From contig DLLB01000026.1 in assembly GCA_002477905.1 (NCBI GenBank), forward strand, positions 1-5,137: a stretch of DNA of 5,137 nt. Direction: 5' to 3'. This DNA is from Clostridiales bacterium UBA7573 (lineage in GTDB: Bacteria; Bacillota; Clostridia; Oscillospirales; CAG-272). Below, piece by piece: positions 1 to 5,137 of the stretch. The translations under genes were made by a program, and so were the position numbers. The notes below the pieces were generated by a model. The model saw only the letters and a program-made list of their open reading frames with translations. It was not told where the DNA came from and did no database searches. Each line of letters begins with the position of its first letter. Position 1 is the first letter of the stretch.

Positions 1-5
1 TCCGT

Positions 6-53
6 CCACTATATATTGTGGTTTGAAATCCCGCTTTCCGCAAGATTTGGTTG
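6..53. promoter_or_regulatory. Putative tandem NrdR operator at left edge
   Basis: Bases 6-21 read CCACTATATATTGTGG, which fits the published NrdR-box consensus (about aCaCwAtATaTwGtgt) almost throughout and has perfect CCAC/GTGG arms. A weaker partner, CCGCAAGATTTGGTTG, sits at 38-53, 32 bp start to start. That is the three-helical-turn spacing typical of tandem NrdR boxes. NrdR is the ATP/dATP-sensing zinc-finger repressor of ribonucleotide reductase genes. The box contains TATATT (12-17), a possible rightward -10 whose -35 would lie outside the window. A leftward promoter for an unseen gene is equally possible. The first box is convincing; the second is degenerate. Confidence 0.5.
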
Positions 54-118
54 TTTTTGGACCACAGCACTTTTTTTACCGTGTACGTTTTTCCGTACTT
101 TTTGTGAAATTTCAACAG

Positions 119-149
119 AAAAGCCCGCGAGCGGATCGCGGGCTTTTTT
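119..149 (+). terminator. Intrinsic (rho-independent) terminator
   Basis: A perfect 9-bp GC-rich stem is formed by AAGCCCGCG (121-129) and CGCGGGCTT (137-145) around a 7-base loop. Two more A-T pairs are possible at 119-120/146-147, and the 3' side runs into six T residues (144-149). This ends transcription entering from the left, either from an off-window gene or from a promoter under the NrdR-like site at 6-21. It lies upstream of the nrdD promoter at 257-284, so transcripts from that promoter do not meet it. On the opposite strand only four T residues follow the stem, so activity there should be weaker. Confidence 0.85.
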
Positions 150-234
150 CTCAAATCTTCCCCAAGCACTTAGATTTTTTCGCGGTCAAGTGAAAAATCC
201 GCTTGCAGTCATTTTTGTTGCAAATTCCGAAAAT

Positions 235-281
235 CCACAAAATGTGCGAAAACCTCTTGCAAAAGTCACTAGATATGGTAT
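235..281. promoter_or_regulatory. Putative tandem NrdR operator over the nrdD promoter
   Basis: Two 16-bp sites lie 31 bp apart start to start: CCACAAAATGTGCGAA (235-250) and TCACTAGATATGGTAT (266-281). The second matches the NrdR consensus at about 13 of 16 positions. The first has a strong left half (CCACAAAAT) and a poor right half. The second box overlaps the first three bases of the -10 element, and the -35 element lies between the boxes, so bound repressor would block RNA polymerase. Position, spacing and the identity of the downstream genes (nrdDG) all agree with NrdR control. The match was scored by eye only. Confidence 0.6.
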
Positions 282-284
282 AAT
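257..284 (+). promoter_or_regulatory. Sigma-A-type promoter of nrdDG
   Basis: A perfect TATAAT -10 box lies at 279-284. It is preceded by TG at 276-277, giving an extended -10 (TGGTATAAT). A -35-like TTGCAA at 257-262 sits 16 bp upstream and matches TTGACA at four of six positions. Transcription should start near 290-292, leaving a leader of about 90 nt before the nrdD start codon. This is the only strong promoter between the terminator and nrdD. The -10 box partly overlaps the putative NrdR site. Confidence 0.75.
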
Positions 285-369
285 AGTGGTGTCATTCAAA
301 ATCGGCTTACAGGGAATCTCTGCACCACTTCTTCCCCTACGGACGACTTTTGAAACAAAAATCAAAATC

Positions 370-375
370 AGGAGG
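370..375 (+). promoter_or_regulatory. nrdD ribosome binding site
   Basis: AGGAGG lies 7 nt before the ATG at 383. It decides the nrdD start: the in-frame ATG at 350 lies upstream of this site and has no Shine-Dalgarno of its own. Confidence 0.9.
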
Positions 376-382
376 CAGACAC

Positions 383-2560
383 ATGAAAGTAATCAAGCGG
401 AGCGGCTCGGAAGTTGTTTTTGATATTGATAAAATTATCGCCGCTGTCACCAAAGCAAATAATGTGGTAGAGGAAGCGGAGCGGATGACGCCGTTGCAGA
501 TCAACCGGATCGCGGAATCCGTAGAACTCTCCTGCCAGAAAATGAACCGCGCGATGAGTGTGGAAGATATTCAGGATCTTGTGGAAAAACAGATCATGAA
601 ACATGGTGCATATGAAGTTGCAAAAAAGTATATCACCTACCGTTATACCCGTGCATTGGTGCGGCAAAGCAATACCACCGACGATCAGATTATGGCGTTG
701 ATCGAGTGCCAGAATGAGGAAGTCAAGCAGGAAAACTCCAACAAAAATCCGACGGTCAACAGCGTACAGCGCGATTATATGGCAGGCGAAGTCAGCAAAG
801 ATCTGACGCGGAGAATCCTTTTGCCGAAGGAGATTGTGGATGCGCACGAAGAAGGTCTGATCCATTTCCACGATTCCGACTATTTCGCACAGCATATGCA
901 CAACTGCGATCTGGTGAATCTGGAGGACATGCTGCAAAACGGTACCGTCATCTCCGGTACGATGATTGAAAAGCCGCACAGCTTCTCTACCGCGTGCAAT
1001 ATTGCCACACAAATCATTGCGCAGGTCGCTTCCAATCAATACGGCGGGCAAAGCATCAGTCTGACGCATCTCGCACCGTTCGTACAGACCAGCCGGGAGA
1101 AAATCCGGCGGGATGTCTGCGCGGAAATGGAACAAAGCCACATTACGGCGACCGAGGAAGCCATCGCTACCATCACGGAAAAACGGTTGCGCGATGAGAT
1201 CCGCCGCGGTGTGCAAACCATTCAGTATCAGGTCGTCACGCTTTTGACCACCAACGGACAAGCACCGTTTGTCACGGTATTCATGTATCTCGGCGAAGCC
1301 AAAAACGAGCAGGAAAAGAAAGATCTTGCCCTGATTATCGAGGAAGTGCTTCTGCAACGCTACCGCGGCGTCAAAAACGAAGAAGGCGTTTGGGTGACGC
1401 CCGCCTTTCCGAAACTGATTTACGTATTGGAAGAACAGAATATCCATGAGGATTCTCCGTATTATTATCTGACGGAGCTTGCCGCAAAATGTACGGCAAA
1501 GCGCATGGTTCCGGACTATATTTCCGAAAAGATCATGCTCCAGAACAAAATCGACAAAAACGGAGAGGGACACTGCTATACCTGCATGGGATGCCGCAGT
1601 TTCTTGACTCCCTATGTGGATGAGAACGGGAAACCGAAGTATTACGGGCGGTTTAATCAAGGCGTGGTCACGGTGAATCTGCCGGATATTGCACTCAGCG
1701 CCGGACACAATCTGGATAAATTCTGGGAAATTTTTGAGGAACGGATGGAGTTATGCCATCGCGCGCTCCAGTGCCGTCATGAACGGTTAACCGGAACCGT
1801 TTCCGATATTGCGCCGATTTTGTGGCAATACGGTGCGCTGACACGGTTGAAAAAAGGAGAAACCATTGACAAATATCTGCACGGCGGCTATTCTACGCTC
1901 TCTCTCGGCTATGCGGGACTTTGGGAATGCGTATACGCGCTGAATGGGAAAAAACTCACGGAGCCGGAAGGGGAAGAACTGGGACTTACCATCATGCGGA
2001 AGCTCAATGAGTACACTGCGAAATGGAAAAAAGCCGAAAATATCGACTATTCTCTCTATGGTACGCCGTTGGAATCCACCACCTATAAATTTGCAAAAGC
2101 CCTGCAAAAACGGTTTGGGATTGTCAAGGGCGTCACAGACAAAAACTATATCACAAACAGCTATCACGTTCATGTAACGGAGCCGATCGACGCATTTGCA
2201 AAGTTGGCTTTGGAAGCAAAATTCCAGGCGCTTAGCCCCGGCGGCGCCATCAGCTATGTGGAAGTACCGAATATGCAGAGCAATCTGCCGGCAGTTATGG
2301 ATGTAATCCGGTTTATCTATGACAATATCATGTATGCGGAATTAAATACCAAGAGCGATTATTGCCAGGTCTGCGGTTATGACGGGGAGATTCAGATCGT
2401 AGAGGATGAGGATCACAAACTGATCTGGAAGTGCCCGCACTGCGGAAATACCGATCAATCCAAAATGAATGTCGCGCGCCGTACTTGCGGATACATCGGT
2501 ACGCAATTCTGGAATCAGGGCAGAACGCAGGAAATCAAAGAACGCGTTCTCCATCTGTAA
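383..2560 (+). CDS. nrdD: Anaerobic (class III) ribonucleoside-triphosphate reductase, catalytic subunit
   Basis: The 725-residue product reduces ribonucleoside triphosphates to deoxyribonucleotides in anaerobic cells by glycyl-radical chemistry. It is close in length to the E. coli enzyme (712). Residues about 1-95 form an ATP-cone, the allosteric nucleotide-sensing domain (starts MKVIKRSGSEVVFDIDKI). The catalytic glycyl-radical barrel follows. HMHNCDLVNL (C175) matches the conserved first active-site cysteine region. CYTCMGCRSFL (C398, C401, C404) is the thiyl-radical cysteine region, with C404 in GCRS the likely radical cysteine. C661, C664, C684 and C687 form two CxxC knuckles of the C-terminal zinc site. 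RTCGYIG near the end carries the expected glycyl radical at G703. The start at 383 is chosen for its AGGAGG site. The stop overlaps the nrdG start. Function is secure; the electron donor subclass (formate or thioredoxin-type) is not decided here. Confidence 0.97.
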   Translation: MKVIKRSGSEVVFDIDKIIAAVTKANNVVEEAERMTPLQINRIAESVELSCQKMNRAMSVEDIQDLVEKQIMKHGAYEVAKKYITYRYTRALVRQSNTTDDQIMALIECQNEEVKQENSNKNPTVNSVQRDYMAGEVSKDLTRRILLPKEIVDAHEEGLIHFHDSDYFAQHMHNCDLVNLEDMLQNGTVISGTMIEKPHSFSTACNIATQIIAQVASNQYGGQSISLTHLAPFVQTSREKIRRDVCAEMEQSHITATEEAIATITEKRLRDEIRRGVQTIQYQVVTLLTTNGQAPFVTVFMYLGEAKNEQEKKDLALIIEEVLLQRYRGVKNEEGVWVTPAFPKLIYVLEEQNIHEDSPYYYLTELAAKCTAKRMVPDYISEKIMLQNKIDKNGEGHCYTCMGCRSFLTPYVDENGKPKYYGRFNQGVVTVNLPDIALSAGHNLDKFWEIFEERMELCHRALQCRHERLTGTVSDIAPILWQYGALTRLKKGETIDKYLHGGYSTLSLGYAGLWECVYALNGKKLTEPEGEELGLTIMRKLNEYTAKWKKAENIDYSLYGTPLESTTYKFAKALQKRFGIVKGVTDKNYITNSYHVHVTEPIDAFAKLALEAKFQALSPGGAISYVEVPNMQSNLPAVMDVIRFIYDNIMYAELNTKSDYCQVCGYDGEIQIVEDEDHKLIWKCPHCGNTDQSKMNVARRTCGYIGTQFWNQGRTQEIKERVLHL

Positions 2561-3111
2561 TGCATTACGCGGAGATCAAACCCTGTGACATTGCCAATGG
2601 CACAGGGGTTCGCGTTTCCCTGTTTGTCAGCGGATGCACGCATCACTGCAAAGGTTGCTTCAATCCGCAGACATGGGATTTTCATTTCGGGAAACCCTTT
2701 ACCGAAGAAACCGAGGAACAGTTGCTCCACGCCCTCGCACCTTCCTATATCCAAGGACTGACATTGCTCGGCGGAGAGCCGTTTGAACCGGACAATCAAC
2801 GGGCTTTGCTTCCGTTTCTGCACAAGGTACGAAAAAAGTATCCGGATAAGACGATTTGGTGCTATACCGGATACTTATATGATTCAGAATTGTGCGCGCC
2901 AAGTCGGGCGCGGTGTGAGGTCACAGAGGAAATGCTGTCCCTGCTTGACGTTTTAGTAGATGGGGAGTTTATCGAAGCCAAAAAAGACATTCGTCTGCAA
3001 TTCCGCGGTTCATCCAATCAACGAATCCTCGATCTTGTGAAAACCCGTGAAACGGGGAATTTAGTCCTTTGGGAACCACGGAAAATCGGAGCAAAGATGG
3101 ACGAACGCTGA
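2560..3111 (+). CDS. nrdG: Anaerobic ribonucleotide reductase activating protein (radical SAM)
   Basis: The 183-residue radical-SAM activase uses a [4Fe-4S] cluster and S-adenosylmethionine to install the glycyl radical on NrdD. SGCTHHCKGCFN carries the CxxxCxxC cluster motif at C26, C30 and C33. LLGGEP (G71-P74) is the SAM-binding GGE motif. DVLVDGEF and the near-C-terminal FRGSSNQRILD are family signatures. The start is the ATG at 2560, which shares its A with the nrdD stop (TAATG). It gives the typical N-terminus MHYAEIKPCDIANGTGVR. No clear Shine-Dalgarno precedes it, so translation probably depends on ribosomes finishing nrdD. It is longer than the E. coli protein (154), partly through a Cys/Ser/Arg-containing segment (CAPSRAR) coded by a GC-rich inverted repeat. 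The gene ends 6 bp before a converging gene. Confidence 0.95.
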   Translation: MHYAEIKPCDIANGTGVRVSLFVSGCTHHCKGCFNPQTWDFHFGKPFTEETEEQLLHALAPSYIQGLTLLGGEPFEPDNQRALLPFLHKVRKKYPDKTIWCYTGYLYDSELCAPSRARCEVTEEMLSLLDVLVDGEFIEAKKDIRLQFRGSSNQRILDLVKTRETGNLVLWEPRKIGAKMDER

Positions 3112-3129
3112 ATGCGTTTATTGCTTTTT
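3104..3129 (+). terminator. Possible weak terminator at the convergent junction
   Basis: AACGC (3104-3108) and GCGTT (3114-3118) can pair around a 5-base loop. They are followed by a T-rich stretch ending in TTTTT (3125-3129). The hairpin covers the nrdG stop codon and touches the last base of the opposing gene. The stem is only 5 bp and the T-tract is interrupted, so this is a weak candidate. It is the only hairpin with following T residues that I saw where nrdDG transcription should end. Confidence 0.3.
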
Positions 3130-3855
3130 CCGGCATCCGTCAATCTGAATGTTCTGCCCTGCAATATAGCTTGCTTCCTGCGAGGAAAGAAAGCAGATCA
3201 GATTTGCCATTTCCCGATCCGTTCCGGTCCTTCCGAGAAACGACAATTCGCTTGGCTCAGAATAATCCAGATCCGGATTCTCGCCTGGGCTCACACTGCC
3301 GGGAGAAACACAATTGACATACACGCCCTTGCCGATCACTTCTTTGGCAAGGGCTTTTGTCATGGCAATGATCGCGCCCTTGCTTGCAGAATAGTGCACC
3401 ATATTGGCATTCCCATACACCCCTGCTACGGACGCGACATTGACGATCTTTCCAAACTGTCGCTCCAGCATACCGGGCAGGACAGCTTTGGTAACATAAA
3501 CCGTTCCCATCACATTGATCTGCAAAAACTTTTGCCATTCTTCTGTCGGCGTGTCCACAAAAGAATCCCAACACCGCCAAACAGCGGCATTGTTGATGAG
3601 AATATCCACCCTACCGAAGCGTGCCTTTGCTTGCTTTACAGCGGCAAAAACCGCTTCCTCGTTTCCAACGTCACACACAAGCGCAAGCACATTTTCCGTC
3701 ATACGCAGGATCTCTTGTTCTACATTTTGCAAACGCGCAGCATCCAGATCGACCAGCACTACATTTGCGCCGTTTTGTGCAAACTGTACGGCAACTGCTC
3801 TGCCGATTCCCATTGCCGCACCTGTTACAAGTGCGGTTTTTCCTGTAAAATTCAT
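3118..3855 (-). CDS. Short-chain dehydrogenase/reductase (SDR), FabG-like classical type
   Basis: The 245-residue protein is a complete classical SDR, an NAD(P)-dependent oxidoreductase acting on an alcohol/ketone. TGAAMGIG (11-18) is the cofactor glycine motif. D36 after the second strand (VVLVDLD) usually means NAD(H) is preferred over NADP(H). NNAA (88-91) is the structural motif. The catalytic tetrad is N114, S142, Y155 and K159 (YSASK), and the end has the usual IDG near the C-terminus. The ATG at 3855 is supported by a GGAGGA site 5 nt upstream. It is the last gene of the minus-strand operon, 36 nt after the dehydratase-like gene. Automated calls would probably say 3-oxoacyl-ACP reductase, but no fatty-acid genes are nearby. 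A role with the adjacent dehydratase-like enzyme on a cyclic or polyol substrate is more plausible. The exact substrate is unknown. Confidence 0.92.
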   Translation of the reverse strand: MNFTGKTALVTGAAMGIGRAVAVQFAQNGANVVLVDLDAARLQNVEQEILRMTENVLALVCDVGNEEAVFAAVKQAKARFGRVDILINNAAVWRCWDSFVDTPTEEWQKFLQINVMGTVYVTKAVLPGMLERQFGKIVNVASVAGVYGNANMVHYSASKGAIIAMTKALAKEVIGKGVYVNCVSPGSVSPGENPDLDYSEPSELSFLGRTGTDREMANLICFLSSQEASYIAGQNIQIDGCRKKQ

Positions 3856-3860
3856 GACTT

Positions 3861-3866
3861 TCCTCC
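3861..3866 (-). promoter_or_regulatory. Ribosome binding site of the downstream SDR gene
   Basis: On the minus strand this reads GGAGGA, 5 nt before the ATG at 3855. It is in the 36-nt gap after the dehydratase-like gene, so this SDR has its own strong initiation site. Confidence 0.85.
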
Positions 3867-3891
3867 CAATTGTTATGGAACAAACTTCGTT

Positions 3892-4656
3892 TTACGGGTT
3901 CGGGATCAGTTCTCTGATCCGTTTTACCTCCCGCAAAAGCGGCTGTTGTTGGGTGGAAAAATCGTCGTGTTCATATACACAAAGGATCATACAGCATCCC
4001 AGTGCGCCTCCCACTCTACGCAAAAGAGCGCAGGTCCCGCCGGAAAGAAACAAAAACGGAATACGCAGTTTCTCTTTTAACATACAAATAATCCGCAAAT
4101 TCTCCACTTCCTGTTCCGGATTCTCTGCACCGACGACGATCTTGCAAATATCCGCGCCCCGTTCCTGATGCGCAAGCGCAACTTTCAGTACCTCTTGTGC
4201 AGGCGTGAAGTGAAAGATATGGGAGGACATCAGCACCTTTGCTCCCTTTGCATGCAGGGCTTGAATCAATGCCTTTTGCTTTTCCACCGCATCACGCTGA
4301 TAAGTCATTTCTCCGACCTGCGGATCAAAATAATCTCCCATCACATCACAGAGATCCGCACCGCATTCTGCAATTTCCAACAGTTCGTCTGCCAGACATA
4401 CATCGGATTTTCCCGTATTTTTTGCACATCGGTAATTGGTGACATAAAGCGGTTTCTCTTTGGCATGGGCAAACAATTGCCGATAAACTTGCGGGGTGCG
4501 GTCCTCCGGACGCATTTGCTCAAACTGGATCCCGAAAGCCTCTGCCCCCAAAGGCATGGATTGATCCATCAAATCCATGATTCTGTGCGGATTGTCTGCC
4601 TGCACCATCACAGTCAGCGCCGGTTTGGCACGATCCAAAAACACATTTGCGTTCAT
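3892..4656 (-). CDS. Divergent type I 3-dehydroquinate dehydratase-like protein
   Basis: The 254-residue protein has the length and fold signature of type I (Schiff-base) 3-dehydroquinate dehydratase (AroD), which turns 3-dehydroquinate into 3-dehydroshikimate. SSHIFHFTP (H146) matches the catalytic-histidine motif. GADICKIV (K172) matches the Schiff-base lysine strand. R214, S234 and Q238 match the carboxylate-binding Arg and the S-x-x-x-Q loop. R76 also looks conserved. By eye, positions equal to E46, R48 and E86 of the Salmonella enzyme are Q44, E46 and N80 here, and the usual EGG is absent. It is therefore probably a separate subfamily with a changed substrate or reaction. The ATG at 4656 is chosen because GGAGG lies 8 nt upstream; a TTG at 4662 would leave only 2 nt. 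The start overlaps the preceding SDR stop as TGATG. A role in aromatic amino-acid synthesis is possible but not favoured. Confidence 0.82.
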   Translation of the reverse strand: MNANVFLDRAKPALTVMVQADNPHRIMDLMDQSMPLGAEAFGIQFEQMRPEDRTPQVYRQLFAHAKEKPLYVTNYRCAKNTGKSDVCLADELLEIAECGADLCDVMGDYFDPQVGEMTYQRDAVEKQKALIQALHAKGAKVLMSSHIFHFTPAQEVLKVALAHQERGADICKIVVGAENPEQEVENLRIICMLKEKLRIPFLFLSGGTCALLRRVGGALGCCMILCVYEHDDFSTQQQPLLREVKRIRELIPNP

Positions 4657-5137
4657 CAGCAATTCCTCCCTGCCGCATTTCTGCCGCCGTCGATCATGAT
4701 GTTTTCCCCGTTAATAAACTGCCCTTTTTCAGAAGCAATAAACAAAATAAGATCCACGATCTCCTGCGGCTGTGCCGCCCGTCCTAATAACGTATGCATA
4801 TTCGCCATTGCCGCTCTGGTCAATACAGGTCCCGGTGAAACGCAAACGCAACGAATCCCGTATTTGGCTCCATATTGAGCGATCGACTTGGTAAGTCCGT
4901 GCATCAACCCAGCCTTAGAGGTGGGATAATCCATGCCGTAACCGTCCCCTTCTTCGCCGGTGATGGAACCGATATTGACGATCAGCCCGCTGTGTTGCGT
5001 TCTCATCTGTTTTAAGACCGCATGCGCAAAATAAAACGGACCTTTCAGATTTACATCGATTCCCCAATCATAAACCGAAATGGGCACGTCCGGAAACTCC
5101 GGGTATTTCTCCCGATCTACCTTTTGCATCCGCACCG
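4656..5137 (-). CDS. Short-chain dehydrogenase/reductase (SDR), partial at right window edge
   Basis: This is the C-terminal 160 or so residues of an SDR. The N-terminal cofactor-binding half and the start lie beyond the window, so the truncation is from the window and not a mutation. Counting from the GTG codon at 5135 as residue 1, the catalytic residues are N29 (DVNLKGPF), S57 (NIGSITG), and Y70 and K74 (YPTSK). VSPGPV and IMIDGG are the usual C-terminal SDR motifs, followed by a short tail (RNAAGRNC). The GTG at 5135 and the ATG at 5129 are internal codons, not the real start. It is the first gene visible in the minus-strand operon and its stop overlaps the next start (TGATG), so the two are probably translated together. 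Its sequence differs clearly from the second SDR, suggesting a different step rather than a recent duplication. The substrate is unknown. Confidence 0.9.
   Translation of the reverse strand, partial: VRMQKVDREKYPEFPDVPISVYDWGIDVNLKGPFYFAHAVLKQMRTQHSGLIVNIGSITGEEGDGYGMDYPTSKAGLMHGLTKSIAQYGAKYGIRCVCVSPGPVLTRAAMANMHTLLGRAAQPQEIVDLILFIASEKGQFINGENIMIDGGRNAAGRNC
4665..4670 (-). promoter_or_regulatory. Ribosome binding site of the dehydratase-like gene
   Basis: On the minus strand this reads GGGAGG, 8 nt before the ATG at 4656. It lies inside the last codons of the preceding SDR gene. It favours the ATG over the nearer TTG at 4662. Confidence 0.85.

Larger units (their letters stand above)
1..382. 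other. Non-coding regulatory region upstream of nrdD
   Basis: No credible gene lies in these 382 bases. The one long open frame on the + strand reads straight through the terminator hairpin, has no ribosome binding site, and gives a low-complexity protein unlike any family I know. The region holds two NrdR-box-like pairs (6-53 and 235-281), an intrinsic terminator (119-149), a promoter (257-284) and the nrdD leader. Between the terminator and the promoter (150-234) the sequence is A/T-rich. It has small inverted repeats (GATTTTT at 173-179 with AAAAATC at 193-199; TTGCA at 203-207 with TGCAA at 219-223). I recognise no known riboswitch class in it. Confidence 0.7.

Noticed and set aside
83..103. 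GTACG/CGTAC hairpin followed by five T residues, as a second terminator
   Set aside because: The stem is only 5 bp with a T-rich loop, and the much stronger terminator lies just downstream at 119-149.
101..116. TTTGTGAAATTTCAAC, resembling a Rex (redox repressor) site
   Set aside because: The half-sites are too close together for the usual TTGTGA-n6-TCACAA layout and the right half is incomplete. It is more likely a chance A/T-rich palindrome.
286..328. GTGGTG/CACCAC inverted repeat in the nrdD leader, as a possible riboswitch stem
   Set aside because: The left arm falls mostly upstream of the predicted transcription start, so it would not be in the RNA. No known riboswitch core is visible.
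16..423. Open frame of 135 codons on the + strand across the upstream region
   Set aside because: It reads through the terminator, promoter and nrdD RBS, has no ribosome binding site, and its protein is biased and unlike known families.
368..1708. Long open frame of 446 codons on the minus strand opposite nrdD
   Set aside because: It is a shadow of the well-supported nrdD gene. The translation shows no recognisable domain and no RBS context supports it.
2539..2550. Perfect 12-bp palindrome AGAACGCGTTCT just before the nrdG start
   Set aside because: It lies in conserved NrdD C-terminal coding sequence and is too compact to form a useful hairpin. It is probably incidental.
3112..4080. Open frame of 322 codons on the + strand opposite the SDR and dehydratase genes
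   Set aside because: The minus strand carries two clear enzymes here with intact motifs and RBS sites. The + strand frame has none and is a shadow.

Overview
The window looks like chromosomal DNA from an anaerobic or facultatively anaerobic low-to-mid-GC Gram-positive bacterium, probably a Clostridia-type Firmicute. The evidence is strong GGAGG Shine-Dalgarno sites, a class III (oxygen-sensitive) ribonucleotide reductase operon, NrdR-box-like operators and an A/T-rich intergenic region. The assignment is by general style; no marker gene fixes the taxon.

Region 1 (1-382) is non-coding and regulatory. A near-palindromic NrdR-box-like site lies at 6-21, with a weaker partner 32 bp downstream at 38-53. 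A strong intrinsic terminator follows at about 119-149. A good sigma-A-type promoter with an extended -10 (257-284) is overlaid by a second NrdR-like pair (235-250 and 266-281, 31 bp apart). A 5' leader of about 90 nt then ends in a strong RBS before nrdD.

Region 2 (383-3111, + strand) is the nrdDG operon. NrdD is the anaerobic ribonucleoside-triphosphate reductase, with an N-terminal ATP-cone, an active-site cysteine cluster, a four-Cys zinc site and a C-terminal glycyl-radical loop. NrdG is its radical-SAM activase. The NrdD stop and NrdG start overlap as TAATG, so translation is probably coupled. Together they make dNTPs without oxygen.

Region 3 (3118-5137, - strand) is a converging operon. 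In transcription order it encodes a short-chain dehydrogenase/reductase (SDR, cut by the right window edge), a divergent type I 3-dehydroquinate dehydratase-like protein, and a second, complete SDR. The first two genes overlap by one base (TGATG) and the third follows after 36 nt. The dehydratase-like protein keeps the Schiff-base lysine, the catalytic histidine and the carboxylate-binding residues. It has lost several other residues typical of shikimate-pathway enzymes. With two flanking SDRs, this suggests an oxidation/dehydration/reduction route on a quinate-like or other cyclic or polyol substrate rather than ordinary aromatic biosynthesis. The substrate cannot be read from this window.

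The two operons face each other with only 6 bp between stop codons, so read-through from either would be antisense to the other. I saw no CRISPR array, tRNA, rRNA, transposase or phage gene. The most notable items are the doubled NrdR-like operator arrangement around a terminator and the SDR / altered-dehydratase / SDR cluster.
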